Below the pieces are notes generated by a model. It had not been told where the DNA came from. It made no database searches and saw only the letters and a list, made by a program, of their open reading frames with translations. Made by a program: the position numbers and the translations under genes. This document shows positions 27,719-35,910 of a DNA stretch of 64,000 nucleotides, piece after piece (within the stretch, counting starts at the first letter, position 1; each line of letters begins with the position of its first letter). Where the stretch lies: NCBI RefSeq assembly GCF_001014615.2, contig NZ_LBCQ02000001.1, positions 248,001 to 312,000 of the forward strand. Reading direction: 5' to 3'. Source of the DNA: Aquamicrobium sp. LC103. GTDB taxonomy: Bacteria; Pseudomonadota; Alphaproteobacteria; Rhizobiales; Rhizobiaceae.

Positions 27719-28435
27719 ATGACCAGATCGGCAGTCCAGGACACAAGCGACCCGACCCGGGCGCCCGCGAGCGCGGCCGAGGACAGCGGCATAAGGGATG
27801 CATTCGCCCGCGCGCGGCGCCATTCCGGCCGCGTGCGCGCGCTGAAGCTCATGCTCCCGGTGGCGGCGACGGTGCTGGCCGTCGCCTTCCTGGCGAAATC
27901 CTATTTCGCGACCCCCGCCGGCGTGAGCGTCGATCTCACCGGCACGGCGATCGAGAACGGGCGGCTCGTGATGGCGAACCCGAAGCTCGACGGCTTCACC
28001 AGGGACGACCGCGCCTATACGATGACCGCCGACCGCGCCATTCAGGACATCGGCAGCGGCGGCAGCATCGACCTGGAAGGGATCGACGCGAAGCTGCCGC
28101 TCAACGACAGCGACTGGGCGACGGTGAAGGCGAGCCGGGGCACCTATGACCGCAACGCCAACACGCTGGACATAACGAGCGAGATGACCGTCGTGACCGA
28201 CAACGGCATCTCGGCCGCGTTGAATTCAGCCACGGTGGACATCGCCGCCGGGGACCTCAAGACCGACAAGCCCGTCCGCATCGATCTTGAAGGAACACGG
28301 ATCGATGCCGATTCCATGGAGATCACGAATCGGGGCAAAGTGCTGATCTTCGAGCAACGCGTGCGCATGGAAATCGACGGCAACAAACTGCAGACGGCGG
28401 CGCGCGCCACAGAGGGAAATGCGAATGAGAACTAA
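27719..28435 (+). CDS. lptC: LPS export ABC transporter periplasmic protein LptC
   Basis: 238 residues. One membrane anchor near residues 44-62 (LKLMLPVAATVLAVAFLAKS) and a periplasmic beta-jellyroll with repeated VDLTGTAIENGRLVM and TMTADRAIQD patterns of the LptC family. It sits on the LptBFG complex and passes lipopolysaccharide to LptA. ATG at 27719 was chosen; the frame is open 222 bases further upstream. Its 3' end overlaps lptA by 11 bases. Confidence 0.85.
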   Translation: MTRSAVQDTSDPTRAPASAAEDSGIRDAFARARRHSGRVRALKLMLPVAATVLAVAFLAKSYFATPAGVSVDLTGTAIENGRLVMANPKLDGFTRDDRAYTMTADRAIQDIGSGGSIDLEGIDAKLPLNDSDWATVKASRGTYDRNANTLDITSEMTVVTDNGISAALNSATVDIAAGDLKTDKPVRIDLEGTRIDADSMEITNRGKVLIFEQRVRMEIDGNKLQTAARATEGNANEN

Positions 28436-28985
28436 CGGAGGGGTGCTGGCGGGGGCGATGGCTGTCATCGCGCTCGCGACGACGGTTGCATTCGCGCAGA
28501 CGAGCCAGGAAGGCCGCCTCAGCGGCCTCAAGCTCGACGGCGACAAGCCGATCCAGATCGAGAGCGACCGGCTGGAGGTGCGCGAGAACGAGAGCATCGC
28601 CATATTCACCGGCAATGTCTCGGTCGTGCAGGGACCGACGCTGCTCAAATCGGGCAAGATGACCGTGCACTACGCCAATGACGGCGGCTCGGCCACCACC
28701 GGCTCGGCGAATATCGAGCGCCTCGAGGTCGAGGGCAAGGTCTATGTGAAGTCGGAGACCCAGGTCGCCACCGGCGATCAGGGCAGCTTCGACATGAAAT
28801 CGGAAGTGCTGGTGCTTTCCGGCAAGGAAGTGGTGCTTTCCGAGGGCGACAATGTCATCGTGGGTTGCAAGCTGACCGTTCAGATGGCGACGGGACAGGC
28901 GCAGCTCGACGGATGCGGCCAGGCGAGCGGCGGCAGCGGTCGCGTCAAGATGCTCCTCAAGCCCGGATCGCAGCAGGACCGCTAG
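28425..28985 (+). CDS. lptA: LPS transport periplasmic protein LptA
   Basis: 186 residues. Cleavable signal peptide about residues 1-24 ([20 protein letters not shown]), then an OstA/LptA beta-jellyroll ([31 protein letters not shown]). It bridges the periplasm between LptC and LptD. The ATG at 28425 lies 8 bases after AGAGGG; an ATG at 28419 is 6 bases upstream. The stop codon shares one base with the lptB start. Confidence 0.9.
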   Translation: MRTNGGVLAGAMAVIALATTVAFAQTSQEGRLSGLKLDGDKPIQIESDRLEVRENESIAIFTGNVSVVQGPTLLKSGKMTVHYANDGGSATTGSANIERLEVEGKVYVKSETQVATGDQGSFDMKSEVLVLSGKEVVLSEGDNVIVGCKLTVQMATGQAQLDGCGQASGGSGRVKMLLKPGSQQDR

Positions 28986-29794
28986 TGTCAGCCTCCTTCA
29001 TCTCCAAGCTGGCGGAACCGTTTTCCCGCAAATCCGCCACGCCCGTCGACGAGAAGGATCGTACCCGCTTCAAGGGAACGATGATCGCGCGCGGCCTCAC
29101 CAAGAGCTACAAGGGGCGGCAGGTCGTCAGCGGCGTCTCCTTCGGCGTGCGCGCGGGCGAGGCCGTCGGCCTGCTCGGCCCGAACGGCGCCGGCAAGACA
29201 ACCTGCTTCTACATGGTCACCGGCTTGGTGCCGGTCGACCACGGCACGATCGAGATCGACGGCTACGACGTGACCTCCATGCCGATGTATCGCCGCGCGC
29301 GGCTCGGCATCGGCTATCTGCCGCAGGAAGCCTCGATCTTCCGCGGGCTTTCGGTCGAGAACAACATCCGCGCCATCCTGGAGGTCACCGAGCGCAACCG
29401 CAAGGAGCGCGAACGCCGGCTCGACGAATTGCTCGAGGAGTTCCATATCTCGCACCTGCGCAAGGCGCCCTCGATATCGCTTTCGGGCGGCGAGCGGCGA
29501 CGCCTGGAAATCGCGCGCGCGCTGGCCTCGAACCCCAATTTCATGCTGCTCGACGAACCTTTCGCCGGCGTCGACCCCATCGCCGTCTCCGATATCCAGC
29601 AGCTCGTGCGCCATTTGACCTCGCGCGGCATCGGCGTTCTCATCACCGACCACAATGTGCGCGAGACGCTCGGCCTGGTCGAGCGCGCCTACATCATCCA
29701 TGCCGGGCAGGTTCTGACCCACGGCCTGCCCTCCGAGATCGTCGAAAACCCCGACGTGCGCCGCCTCTACCTCGGCGAAGGCTTCACGCTTTAG
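28985..29794 (+). CDS. lptB: LPS export ABC transporter ATPase LptB
   Basis: 269 residues from a GTG at 28985, which overlaps the lptA stop. The 30-residue N-terminal extension before the ABC domain (about [16 protein letters not shown]) is usual in Rhizobiales LptB, which supports GTG over the inner ATG at about 29083. Walker [10 protein letters not shown], signature [15 protein letters not shown], Walker [14 protein letters not shown]. It powers extraction of LPS from the inner membrane by LptF and LptG. A GC-rich stem (CCGGGCG/CGCCCGG, 29803-29819) lies just after the stop, without a T-run. Confidence 0.93.
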   Translation: MSASFISKLAEPFSRKSATPVDEKDRTRFKGTMIARGLTKSYKGRQVVSGVSFGVRAGEAVGLLGPNGAGKTTCFYMVTGLVPVDHGTIEIDGYDVTSMPMYRRARLGIGYLPQEASIFRGLSVENNIRAILEVTERNRKERERRLDELLEEFHISHLRKAPSISLSGGERRRLEIARALASNPNFMLLDEPFAGVDPIAVSDIQQLVRHLTSRGIGVLITDHNVRETLGLVERAYIIHAGQVLTHGLPSEIVENPDVRRLYLGEGFTL

Positions 29795-29888
29795 GACGAA
29801 ATCCGGGCGGTGCGCCCGGCCGCCGGCCCGAAAGCGGCATCCGCCGCGGCGATAACGTCGCGGTAAGGCGTCCTTGCTATCGTTTCCC

Positions 29889-29918
29889 TTGACAAGCAAA
29901 AGCCGGGCCAGTTTGTAT
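29889..29918 (+). promoter_or_regulatory. Candidate promoter of rpoN
   Basis: TTGACA (29889-29894) and TTGTAT (29913-29918), spacer 18. Sited 61 bases upstream of the rpoN ATG, in a 184-base gap after lptB. The -35 is perfect; the -10 is weak. Confidence 0.4.
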
Positions 29919-29978
29919 CCCCGGCGAAAAGAACAACGCCCGGCCCCTGCCCGGGCAAGGTGACGGGGTAGGCATTCG

Positions 29979-31505
29979 ATGGCTCTTGGCGCCAAGCTGC
30001 AGTTGCGCCAGTCGCAGTCGCTGGTGATGACGCCGCAACTGATGCAGTCGATCAGGCTGCTGCAGCTTACCCATGTCGAGCTGGACCGCTTCGTCGAGGA
30101 GGAGATCGAGCGCAACCCGCTTCTGGAGCGTGCCGAAGCGCGCGACGACGAGCCCGCCGTCGACGAATCCCCATCGTCGGAGCTGCGCGAGACCTCCGGC
30201 ATCGACCAGTGGTTCGACGATACCGCGGCCGCGAACGCGCAGACCATGTCGGAACGCCTCGACACCTCGCTCGAAAATGTCTTCCCCGACGATCCCGGCA
30301 TCGGCGAGACGCTTTCTCCCGATCTGGCGCTCAACTGGAAGTCCGCAGCGACCTCGGGCGGCACCGGTGCCGGCGAGGGCTTCGACGTCGGCGAGATGGC
30401 CGGCGGCGGACCGACGCTGCGCGATCATGTCGGCGAGCAGATCGCCCTTGCCTTCCGCGACCCGACCTCGCGTATCATCGCGGCGGAACTTGCTGACGCG
30501 CTGGACGAAGCCGGTTATCTGCGCGCCGACCCGGTTGAAATCGCCGAAAGGCTGGGGACGGGCGTGGAGGCCGTGCTCGACGTGCTCTCGATCTGCCAGA
30601 GCGCCGATCCCGCCGGCCTCTTCGCCCGCGATCTCGCCGAATGCCTGGCGCTCCAGCTCAAGGCGCGCGACCGTTTCGATCCGGCCATGCAGGCCATGGT
30701 CGCCAATCTGGAGTTGCTGGCCAAGCGCGACTTCGCCCAGTTGCGAAAGCTTTGCGGCGTGGACGAGGAGGACCTCGTCGACATGATGGCCGAGATCCGC
30801 GCGCTCGATCCCCGGCCCGGCCTCGCCTTCGGCGGCGGAACCGCCGATCCGGTGGTGCCGGACGTGATCGTCAGGCAGGCGGCCGACGGAAGCTGGGCGA
30901 TCGAGCTCAATGCCGACGCGCTGCCGCGCGTGCTGGTGGACCAGACCTATTTCGCCGTCGTTTCGCGCCGCGTGCGCAATCAGCGGGAGAAGGAATTCCT
31001 CGCCGAATGCCTGCAGAACGCCAACTGGCTGACGCGCAGCCTCGACCAGCGGGCAAAGACCATCCTGAAGGTCGCCAGCGAGATCGTGCGCCAGCAGGAC
31101 GCCTTCCTGCTCCACGGCATCCGCCATCTGAGGCCGCTCAACCTGCGCACGGTGGCGGAAGCGATCGGCATGCATGAATCGACGGTGAGCCGCGTCACCG
31201 CCAACAAGTACATGATGACGCCGCGCGGCGTTTTCGAGCTGCGCTATTTCTTCTCCGTCGCGATCGCCTCGGCGGAGGGCGGCGACGCGCACTCCTCGGA
31301 AGCCGTGCGCGACCGCATCCGCGAGCTGATCGAGGCCGAGAAGCCGGCCGACGTGCTTTCCGACGACGCGATTGTGGAAATCCTCAAGAAAAGCGGGGTC
31401 GACATCGCCAGGCGCACGGTCGCCAAGTACCGGGAAGGAATGAGCATTCCGTCCTCCGTGCAGCGCCGGCGGGAGAAGCGCGTGCTGGCCTCCGTCCGCG
31501 CCTGA
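29979..31505 (+). CDS. rpoN: RNA polymerase sigma-54 factor
   Basis: 508 residues. N-terminal activator-responding region I (KLQLRQSQSLVMTPQLMQSI), an acidic linker, the core-binding domain (residues about 120-330) and the C-terminal helix-turn-helix with the diagnostic RpoN box ARRTVAKYRE near residues 478-487. It directs transcription from -24/-12 promoters, dependent on enhancer-binding proteins, for nitrogen and other regulons. Its neighbours hpf and ptsN are the conserved downstream genes of rpoN in proteobacteria. Confidence 0.97.
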   Translation: MALGAKLQLRQSQSLVMTPQLMQSIRLLQLTHVELDRFVEEEIERNPLLERAEARDDEPAVDESPSSELRETSGIDQWFDDTAAANAQTMSERLDTSLENVFPDDPGIGETLSPDLALNWKSAATSGGTGAGEGFDVGEMAGGGPTLRDHVGEQIALAFRDPTSRIIAAELADALDEAGYLRADPVEIAERLGTGVEAVLDVLSICQSADPAGLFARDLAECLALQLKARDRFDPAMQAMVANLELLAKRDFAQLRKLCGVDEEDLVDMMAEIRALDPRPGLAFGGGTADPVVPDVIVRQAADGSWAIELNADALPRVLVDQTYFAVVSRRVRNQREKEFLAECLQNANWLTRSLDQRAKTILKVASEIVRQQDAFLLHGIRHLRPLNLRTVAEAIGMHESTVSRVTANKYMMTPRGVFELRYFFSVAIASAEGGDAHSSEAVRDRIRELIEAEKPADVLSDDAIVEILKKSGVDIARRTVAKYREGMSIPSSVQRRREKRVLASVRA

Positions 31506-31549
31506 AACCCCGCAAAAGCGGCGTTTCCCGGGCCCTTCCCCGCCTTTTG

Positions 31550-31578
31550 TTGACAAGGCATGGGGAAGTGACTAGAAG
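31550..31578 (+). promoter_or_regulatory. Promoter of hpf
   Basis: TTGACA (31550-31555), 17-base spacer, TAGAAG (31573-31578). Sited in the rpoN-hpf gap. A start near 31585 would give a leader of about 175 bases. Confidence 0.55.
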
Positions 31579-31598
31579 CCCGCCCGCATGAGACGGAT

Positions 31599-31633
31599 CG
31601 CTTCGGCCCGTCACCGGATTTATCGCCGAAGCG
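31599..31633 (+). other. Stem-loop in the hpf leader
   Basis: CGCTTCGGC (31599-31607) pairs perfectly with GCCGAAGCG (31625-31633), 17-base loop. It falls in the predicted 5' untranslated region of hpf, roughly 15 bases from the expected transcription start and 127 bases before the ATG. Function unknown; could stabilise the transcript. Confidence 0.45.
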
Positions 31634-31759
31634 ACCTGAGACGGTCCGAAAAGGGCTCCCTGTCGGAGCTAAAGCTGCCAGAAGAACTTGTGTGCACGTG
31701 CCACAGGTATAAAGTCGGACAAGTCGGAAGCCTGCACGAAGAGAGAAGGTCAGTTTTAC

Positions 31760-32347
31760 ATGAGCCTGCGCATCTCGGGTAAGCACATGGAAATCGGCGA
31801 CGCTTTTCGCGTCAAGATCGAGGGACGGATCAGCGAGGCGGTAGACAAATATTTCGACGGCGGCTTTGCGGGCCGCGTGACCGTTGAAAAATCCGGTTCG
31901 CGCTTTTCCGCCGACTGCACGGTCCATCTCGACACAGGCATGTCGCTTCAGGCGACCGGAGAGGCCCAGGATCCGCAGATCGCCTTCGACGCCGCGGCGG
32001 AGCGCATCGAAAAGCGCCTGCGCCGCTACAAGAGGCGGCTCAAATCGCACAATCCGGGCATCGTCCAGGCCGACGGCGTGGATATCGACTACCGCGTCAT
32101 GGCCCCCGTGGCGGACGAGGACGACGAGGTGCCGGAGGACTTCGCACCGGCGGTCGTCGCCGAATCCACCATGACCCTCAAGACCATGTCGGTCGCCTCC
32201 GCGGTGATCGAACTCGACACGAAGGACAGCCCCGTCTTCGTCTTCCGCAATGCGGGCAACGAGCACGTCAACGTGGTCTACCGCCGGTCCGACGGCAATA
32301 TCGGCTGGATCGACACATCGTCGCCGACCAACGGAACCCAGCAGTAG
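31760..32347 (+). CDS. hpf: Ribosome hibernation promoting factor, long form
   Basis: 195 residues. The N-terminal HPF/RaiA domain (MSLRISGKHMEIGDAFRVKI to about residue 105) is followed by an acidic linker and a C-terminal dimerisation domain (about 135-188, DSPVFVFRNAGNEHVNVVYR). The two-domain long form joins 70S ribosomes into inactive 100S dimers. The ATG at 31760 follows AGAAGG. Usual position after rpoN. Confidence 0.93.
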   Translation: MSLRISGKHMEIGDAFRVKIEGRISEAVDKYFDGGFAGRVTVEKSGSRFSADCTVHLDTGMSLQATGEAQDPQIAFDAAAERIEKRLRRYKRRLKSHNPGIVQADGVDIDYRVMAPVADEDDEVPEDFAPAVVAESTMTLKTMSVASAVIELDTKDSPVFVFRNAGNEHVNVVYRRSDGNIGWIDTSSPTNGTQQ

Positions 32348-32411
32348 ACATCAACTCAGCAGGACCGCGTGCAGGTCGCATGCGGAACGGGCAGAGCAAA
32401 GGATTTTAGAA

Positions 32412-32876
32412 ATGGATCTCAGCGATCTGATCGAGGTTTCGGCGGTATTGCCGGCCTTGAAAGCCAATTCCAAGAAGCAGTTGCTGCAATTGCTGGCGGA
32501 AAAGGCGGCCTCGGCGACGGGCCTTCCCGAACGCGAGATCTTCGACACGATCCTGCAGCGCGAACGCCTCGGCTCCACCGGCGTCGGCAATGGCATCGCC
32601 ATTCCGCACGGCAAGCTCTCGGGCATCAAGCGCATCACCGGCGTCTTCGCGCGCCTGGAAAGTCCGGTCGATTTCGAGGCGCTGGACGACCAGCCGGTCG
32701 ACCTCGTCTTCCTGCTCCTGGCCCCGGAGGGCGCGGGGGCAGATCACCTGAAGGCGCTTTCGCGGATCGCCCGCGTGCTGCGCGACAACGACACCGTCTC
32801 CAAGATCAGGGGAACGAAGGACGCGGCCGCGATTCACACCTTCCTTTCGGAGACGCCGGCCTCGCACGCGGCCTGA
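32412..32876 (+). CDS. ptsN: PTS IIA-like nitrogen-regulatory protein
   Basis: 154 residues, EIIA-Ntr fold. The phosphorylated His is His66 in GIAIPHGKL, within the family motif GVGNGIAIPHGK. It receives phosphate from NPr and regulates nitrogen, potassium and carbon functions. It lies 64 bases after hpf and is followed by a strong terminator, so rpoN-hpf-ptsN is probably read through to there. The partners ptsP and ptsO are not in the window. Confidence 0.95.
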   Translation: MDLSDLIEVSAVLPALKANSKKQLLQLLAEKAASATGLPEREIFDTILQRERLGSTGVGNGIAIPHGKLSGIKRITGVFARLESPVDFEALDDQPVDLVFLLLAPEGAGADHLKALSRIARVLRDNDTVSKIRGTKDAAAIHTFLSETPASHAA

Positions 32877-32911
32877 ACGCCGTATTCAACGATATATCGA
32901 ACCATGGGGAA

Positions 32912-32934
32912 GGCGGCCGGACGGCCGCCTTTTT
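32912..32934 (+). terminator. Rho-independent terminator after ptsN
   Basis: Stem GGCGGCCG (32912-32919) with CGGCCGCC (32922-32929), 2-base loop, followed by TTTTT. Between the convergent ptsN and DUF1150 genes; the T-run serves the plus strand. Confidence 0.85.
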
Positions 32935-32948
32935 CACGATGCCCGCAA

Positions 32949-33206
32949 TCAGTGGATGCTGACGGGCGTAAGGTCGTTCTGCAGGGCACCGGCAACCGCC
33001 GAGGCGCGCTCGTCGGTCAGCAGGATCGGCCGGCCGTCCGCGGCGAAAACCGCCCAAAGACGCGTCGCCGGCGCGATTTCCGGAATTCCCGGAAACTTCC
33101 CGCGCAGATCGTCGCTGTCCATCTCGCGGACATAGGCGACCGAGCCTTCGCCGAGATGGGCGAATTCAGCCTGGGTCAGACCCTGCTTGTGTTCATGTTC
33201 AGTCAT
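32949..33206 (-). CDS. DUF1150 family protein
   Basis: 85 residues. The family pattern is visible: LTQAEFAHLGEGSVAYVREM near the N-terminus, then LWAVFAADGRPILLTDERA. No function is known. It lies 76 bases downstream of hsp20 on the same strand and is shared with it in many alphaproteobacteria, so a role under heat or protein stress is an inference from context and from the RpoH-like promoter upstream of hsp20. Confidence 0.85.
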   Translation of the reverse strand: MTEHEHKQGLTQAEFAHLGEGSVAYVREMDSDDLRGKFPGIPEIAPATRLWAVFAADGRPILLTDERASAVAGALQNDLTPVSIH

Positions 33207-33282
33207 GTCAGCCTCCTACGCTTGGCGGGGCGTCGTCAAAGACCAACCCGCCTCAGAGCCAAAGGTTCCGGCGAGTTTGAAG

Positions 33283-33711
33283 TCAGTCTCTCACCGAAAT
33301 GTTGATTTTCCGTACCAGTTTCTCGGGTTCGGGACGGTCGAGGTCGATCGCCAGGAGTCCGTTCTTCAGTTCCGCGCCGACCACCCGCATCCCGTCGGCC
33401 AGGAGGAAGACACGCTGGAACTGCCGCGCGGCGATGCCGCGGTGCAGGAAGTCGCGTTCCGCCTCCTCGACCTGTCGTCCTCGGACCACGAGCTGGCTGT
33501 CCTCGGTGGTTATCTCGAGGTCGGCCTCGGAGAAGCCGGCCACGGCGAGCGTGATGCGCAGCCTCTCGCAACTGTTGTTCTCGCCACCGCGAAGCCGCTC
33601 GATATTGTAGGGGGGATAGCCATCGCCGGATTTCGCAACGCGTTCCAGCGTCTTTTCCATGGCATCGAAACCCAACAGAAGCGGGCTCGAAAAGGGCGTC
33701 ATGCGCGTCAT
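33283..33711 (-). CDS. Small heat-shock protein, Hsp20/IbpA family
   Basis: 142 residues. The N-terminal arm (MTRMTPFSSPLLLGFDAMEKTLER) is that of rhizobial class A small Hsps. The alpha-crystallin domain covers about residues 40-130 (PPYNIERL, FSEADLEITTEDSQLVVRG, ARQFQRVFLLADGM). It holds unfolding proteins for DnaK/ClpB. ATG 33709-33711. A matching heat-shock promoter lies 65 bases upstream. Confidence 0.93.
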   Translation of the reverse strand: MTRMTPFSSPLLLGFDAMEKTLERVAKSGDGYPPYNIERLRGGENNSCERLRITLAVAGFSEADLEITTEDSQLVVRGRQVEEAERDFLHRGIAARQFQRVFLLADGMRVVGAELKNGLLAIDLDRPEPEKLVRKINISVRD

Positions 33712-33776
33712 GTCTTGTCCTCTAAGAGCGACGTGGATAGACGAAAACCCGAATGGCATTTCCGTCCTTGACATTG

Positions 33777-33805
33777 ATATGGTCTGCCGGTTTGTCGAGT
33801 TCAAG
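33777..33805 (-). promoter_or_regulatory. RpoH (sigma-32) type promoter of hsp20-DUF1150
   Basis: On the minus strand CTTGAA (33805-33800) and CCATAT (33782-33777), spacer 17. This matches the alphaproteobacterial heat-shock consensus CTTGAA/CCATAT. It ends 65 bases before the hsp20 start. Confidence 0.65.
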
Positions 33806-33826
33806 AACAAATTGAGGCGGTTCCGC

Positions 33827-34768
33827 ATGGCCGAGGCACGCAAGATCATCATCGATACCGATCCGGGACAGGACGACGCCGTGGCCATTCTGCTGGCGCT
33901 GGCGAGCCCGGAACTCGAGGTGATCGGCATAACGGCGGTGGCCGGAAACGTGCCGCTGTCGCTGACGTCGAAGAACGCGCGCAAGATCTGCGAGCTGGCC
34001 GGCAGGCCCGGGACGAAGGTTTTCGCGGGCGCCGACCGGCCGCTGATGCGCCAGCTCGTCACCGCCGAGGAGGTGCATGGCCAGACCGGGCTCAACGGCC
34101 CCGACCTGCCCGAGCCGACAATGCCGCTGCAAGCGCAGCACGCGGTCGACTTCATCGTCGAGACGCTGATGCGGGAGGAGTCCGGCGCGGTCACCCTGTG
34201 CCCGCTCGGGCCGCTCACCAACGTCGCGCTCGCGCTTGTCCGCGAACCGAGGATCGCGCCGCGCATCAGGGAAATCGTGCTGATGGGCGGCGGTTATTTC
34301 GAGCAGGGCAACGTCACGCCCTCGGCCGAGTTCAACATCTATGTCGACCCGCACGCGGCCGACATCGTCTTCAGGTCCGGCGTGCCGATCGTCATGATGC
34401 CGCTCGACGTCACCCACAAGGCGCTGACGACCGCCGCCCGCGTTGCTGCCTTCCGCGCGCTCGGCACCGGGGTGGGCGAGGCGACCGCGCGGATGCTGGA
34501 ATTCTTCGAACGCTTCGACGAGGAGAAATACGGCACCGATGGCGGGCCGCTGCACGATCCGTGCGTGATCGCCTGGCTGCTGCGTCCTGATCTCTTCAAG
34601 GGCCGGCATTGCAACGTCGCGGTGGAAACCGCGTCGGAACTGACCATGGGCGCCACCATCGTCGACTGGTGGGGCGTCACCCAGCGGCCGAGAAACGCGC
34701 ATGTGATGCGCGACATCGACCACGAAGGCTTCTTCGCCCTCCTGGTGGAGCGTCTCGGAAGGCTCTGA
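33827..34768 (+). CDS. Inosine-uridine preferring nucleoside hydrolase family protein
   Basis: 313 residues. The calcium-binding Asp cluster is DTDPGQDDA (Asp10, Asp12, Asp16, Asp17) and the later conserved His-region (PLHDPCVIAWLL) is present. It cleaves the N-glycosidic bond of ribonucleosides to base and ribose, or possibly of a related nucleoside. ATG at 33827. A ribokinase gene 1.1 kb downstream on the other strand could use the ribose released. Divergent from hsp20. Confidence 0.9.
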   Translation: MAEARKIIIDTDPGQDDAVAILLALASPELEVIGITAVAGNVPLSLTSKNARKICELAGRPGTKVFAGADRPLMRQLVTAEEVHGQTGLNGPDLPEPTMPLQAQHAVDFIVETLMREESGAVTLCPLGPLTNVALALVREPRIAPRIREIVLMGGGYFEQGNVTPSAEFNIYVDPHAADIVFRSGVPIVMMPLDVTHKALTTAARVAAFRALGTGVGEATARMLEFFERFDEEKYGTDGGPLHDPCVIAWLLRPDLFKGRHCNVAVETASELTMGATIVDWWGVTQRPRNAHVMRDIDHEGFFALLVERLGRL

Positions 34769-34799
34769 TCCCGTCGAATTGCGCGGGAACCCTATCCGG

Positions 34800-35033
34800 T
34801 CAGGCTCCCCGCATCGGGGAGCCGTCGAAGGAAATCGTCCTGCCGCTCTTGATGGCGGAGGCCGCCACCAGGTCGGTCAGCTCGCGATCGGACATGTCGC
34901 AATTGGGCAGGACCGTCCGGATGGCGCGAAGAGCATGCGCCGTCGACACCGGCAAATCCCGAGATTTGCGCGACGCGACATATTGTTCGACGACCTGAGC
35001 AACGGCTCTTTCGACAAAATGGATCTCAGACAT
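34800..35033 (-). CDS. Small hypothetical protein
   Basis: 77 residues (MSEIHFVERAVAQVVEQY..., with RELTDLVAASAIKSGR near the C-terminus). Predicted helical, no membrane segment or signal, moderately charged. I do not recognise the family. Codon use is like its neighbours. The gene stands alone in the gap between the nucleoside hydrolase and the LysE gene, in antisense direction to the former. Confidence 0.6.
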   Translation of the reverse strand: MSEIHFVERAVAQVVEQYVASRKSRDLPVSTAHALRAIRTVLPNCDMSDRELTDLVAASAIKSGRTISFDGSPMRGA

Positions 35034-35222
35034 CGATTGTCCCTTCTTGTCGTCCCGCTTCGGCGTGCGGAGAAGATGCACCTCTCCGACGGGACAACAT
35101 ATGTTGATGGCGACAGGCCGTTTGAAGGGGCAGGCCCGACGATTTCCGATAAAATTCCGTAACCGTCGGATGCCCCTGAAGCGACGGGCCGCGCAACGCG
35201 GCCACAACCGATTCGTAGCGTT
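35034..35222. other. Intergenic region with small stem-loop
   Basis: No gene seen in 189 bases. A stem GGCCGCG / CGCGGCC (35187-35203, 3-base loop) lies downstream of the LysE stop, without a T-run; it may slow or stabilise the LysE transcript. Confidence 0.4.
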
Positions 35223-35837
35223 CTATTTTGTCCTGGAGAAGGCGAGCCAGAGGCCGCCGCCGATCAGCATGCCGCCGCCGAGGCGCGAGACGAGCCTGAC
35301 CTTCGCGGCGGAAAGGCCGCGGCCGAGCCGCGCCGAAGCGAGCGCATAGGCGCCATCCGATACCACGGCCAGGAGAAGCGCGGTCGCCCCGAGAATCGCG
35401 ATCTGGACCATGTGATTGCCGGATGGCGAGACGAATTGCGGCAGGAGCGCGCCGAAGAAGAGAAGCTGCTTGGGATTGCCGAGCGCGACCAGCAGGCCCT
35501 GCGTGAAGAAGCCGCCGCGCGGCGGGCCCGCCGCCTCCGTTTCCGATTCGCCGCCGCTCTTGCGGATCATCTGCCAGCCGATCCAGACCAGGTAGGCGGC
35601 CCCCAGCAGCTTGATCCATTCGAACCAGTGGCCGGCAATCTCGATGACGGAGGTCAATCCGAAGCCGACGACGGCGATCATCACGGCGAGGCCGGCCTGG
35701 GTGCCCGCGACGTTGAGCAGCCCGGCGCGAACGCCGTGGCGCATGCCGTTGGCGAGGATGAGCGTGTTGGTCGGGCCCGGAATGACGACGGCGACCGCGC
35801 AGACGGCAAGATAGGCGAAATAGGTCTCGATCGTCAT
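35223..35837 (-). CDS. LysE/RhtB family amino-acid exporter
   Basis: 204 residues, about six membrane helices. The opening VVIPGPTNTLILANGMRHG and GTQAGLAVMIAVVG match the RhtB/LysE family. It exports a small amino acid or homoserine lactone-like solute; substrate unknown. No adjacent lysG-type regulator. ATG 35835-35837. Confidence 0.85.
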   Translation of the reverse strand: MTIETYFAYLAVCAVAVVIPGPTNTLILANGMRHGVRAGLLNVAGTQAGLAVMIAVVGFGLTSVIEIAGHWFEWIKLLGAAYLVWIGWQMIRKSGGESETEAAGPPRGGFFTQGLLVALGNPKQLLFFGALLPQFVSPSGNHMVQIAILGATALLLAVVSDGAYALASARLGRGLSAAKVRLVSRLGGGMLIGGGLWLAFSRTK

Positions 35838-35910
35838 TTTTCCGGCTCCTCCATCCCGGCCGCATCAATGCACGTGGCGAGGCCGCTGCCAATCCCGTTC
35901 TTGCGCAGCG

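Noticed and set aside
31700-31730. Considered a sigma-54 -24/-12 site in the hpf leader (GTGGCACGTGC on the minus strand)
   Set aside because: Orientation is away from hpf and the -12 TTGC is missing.
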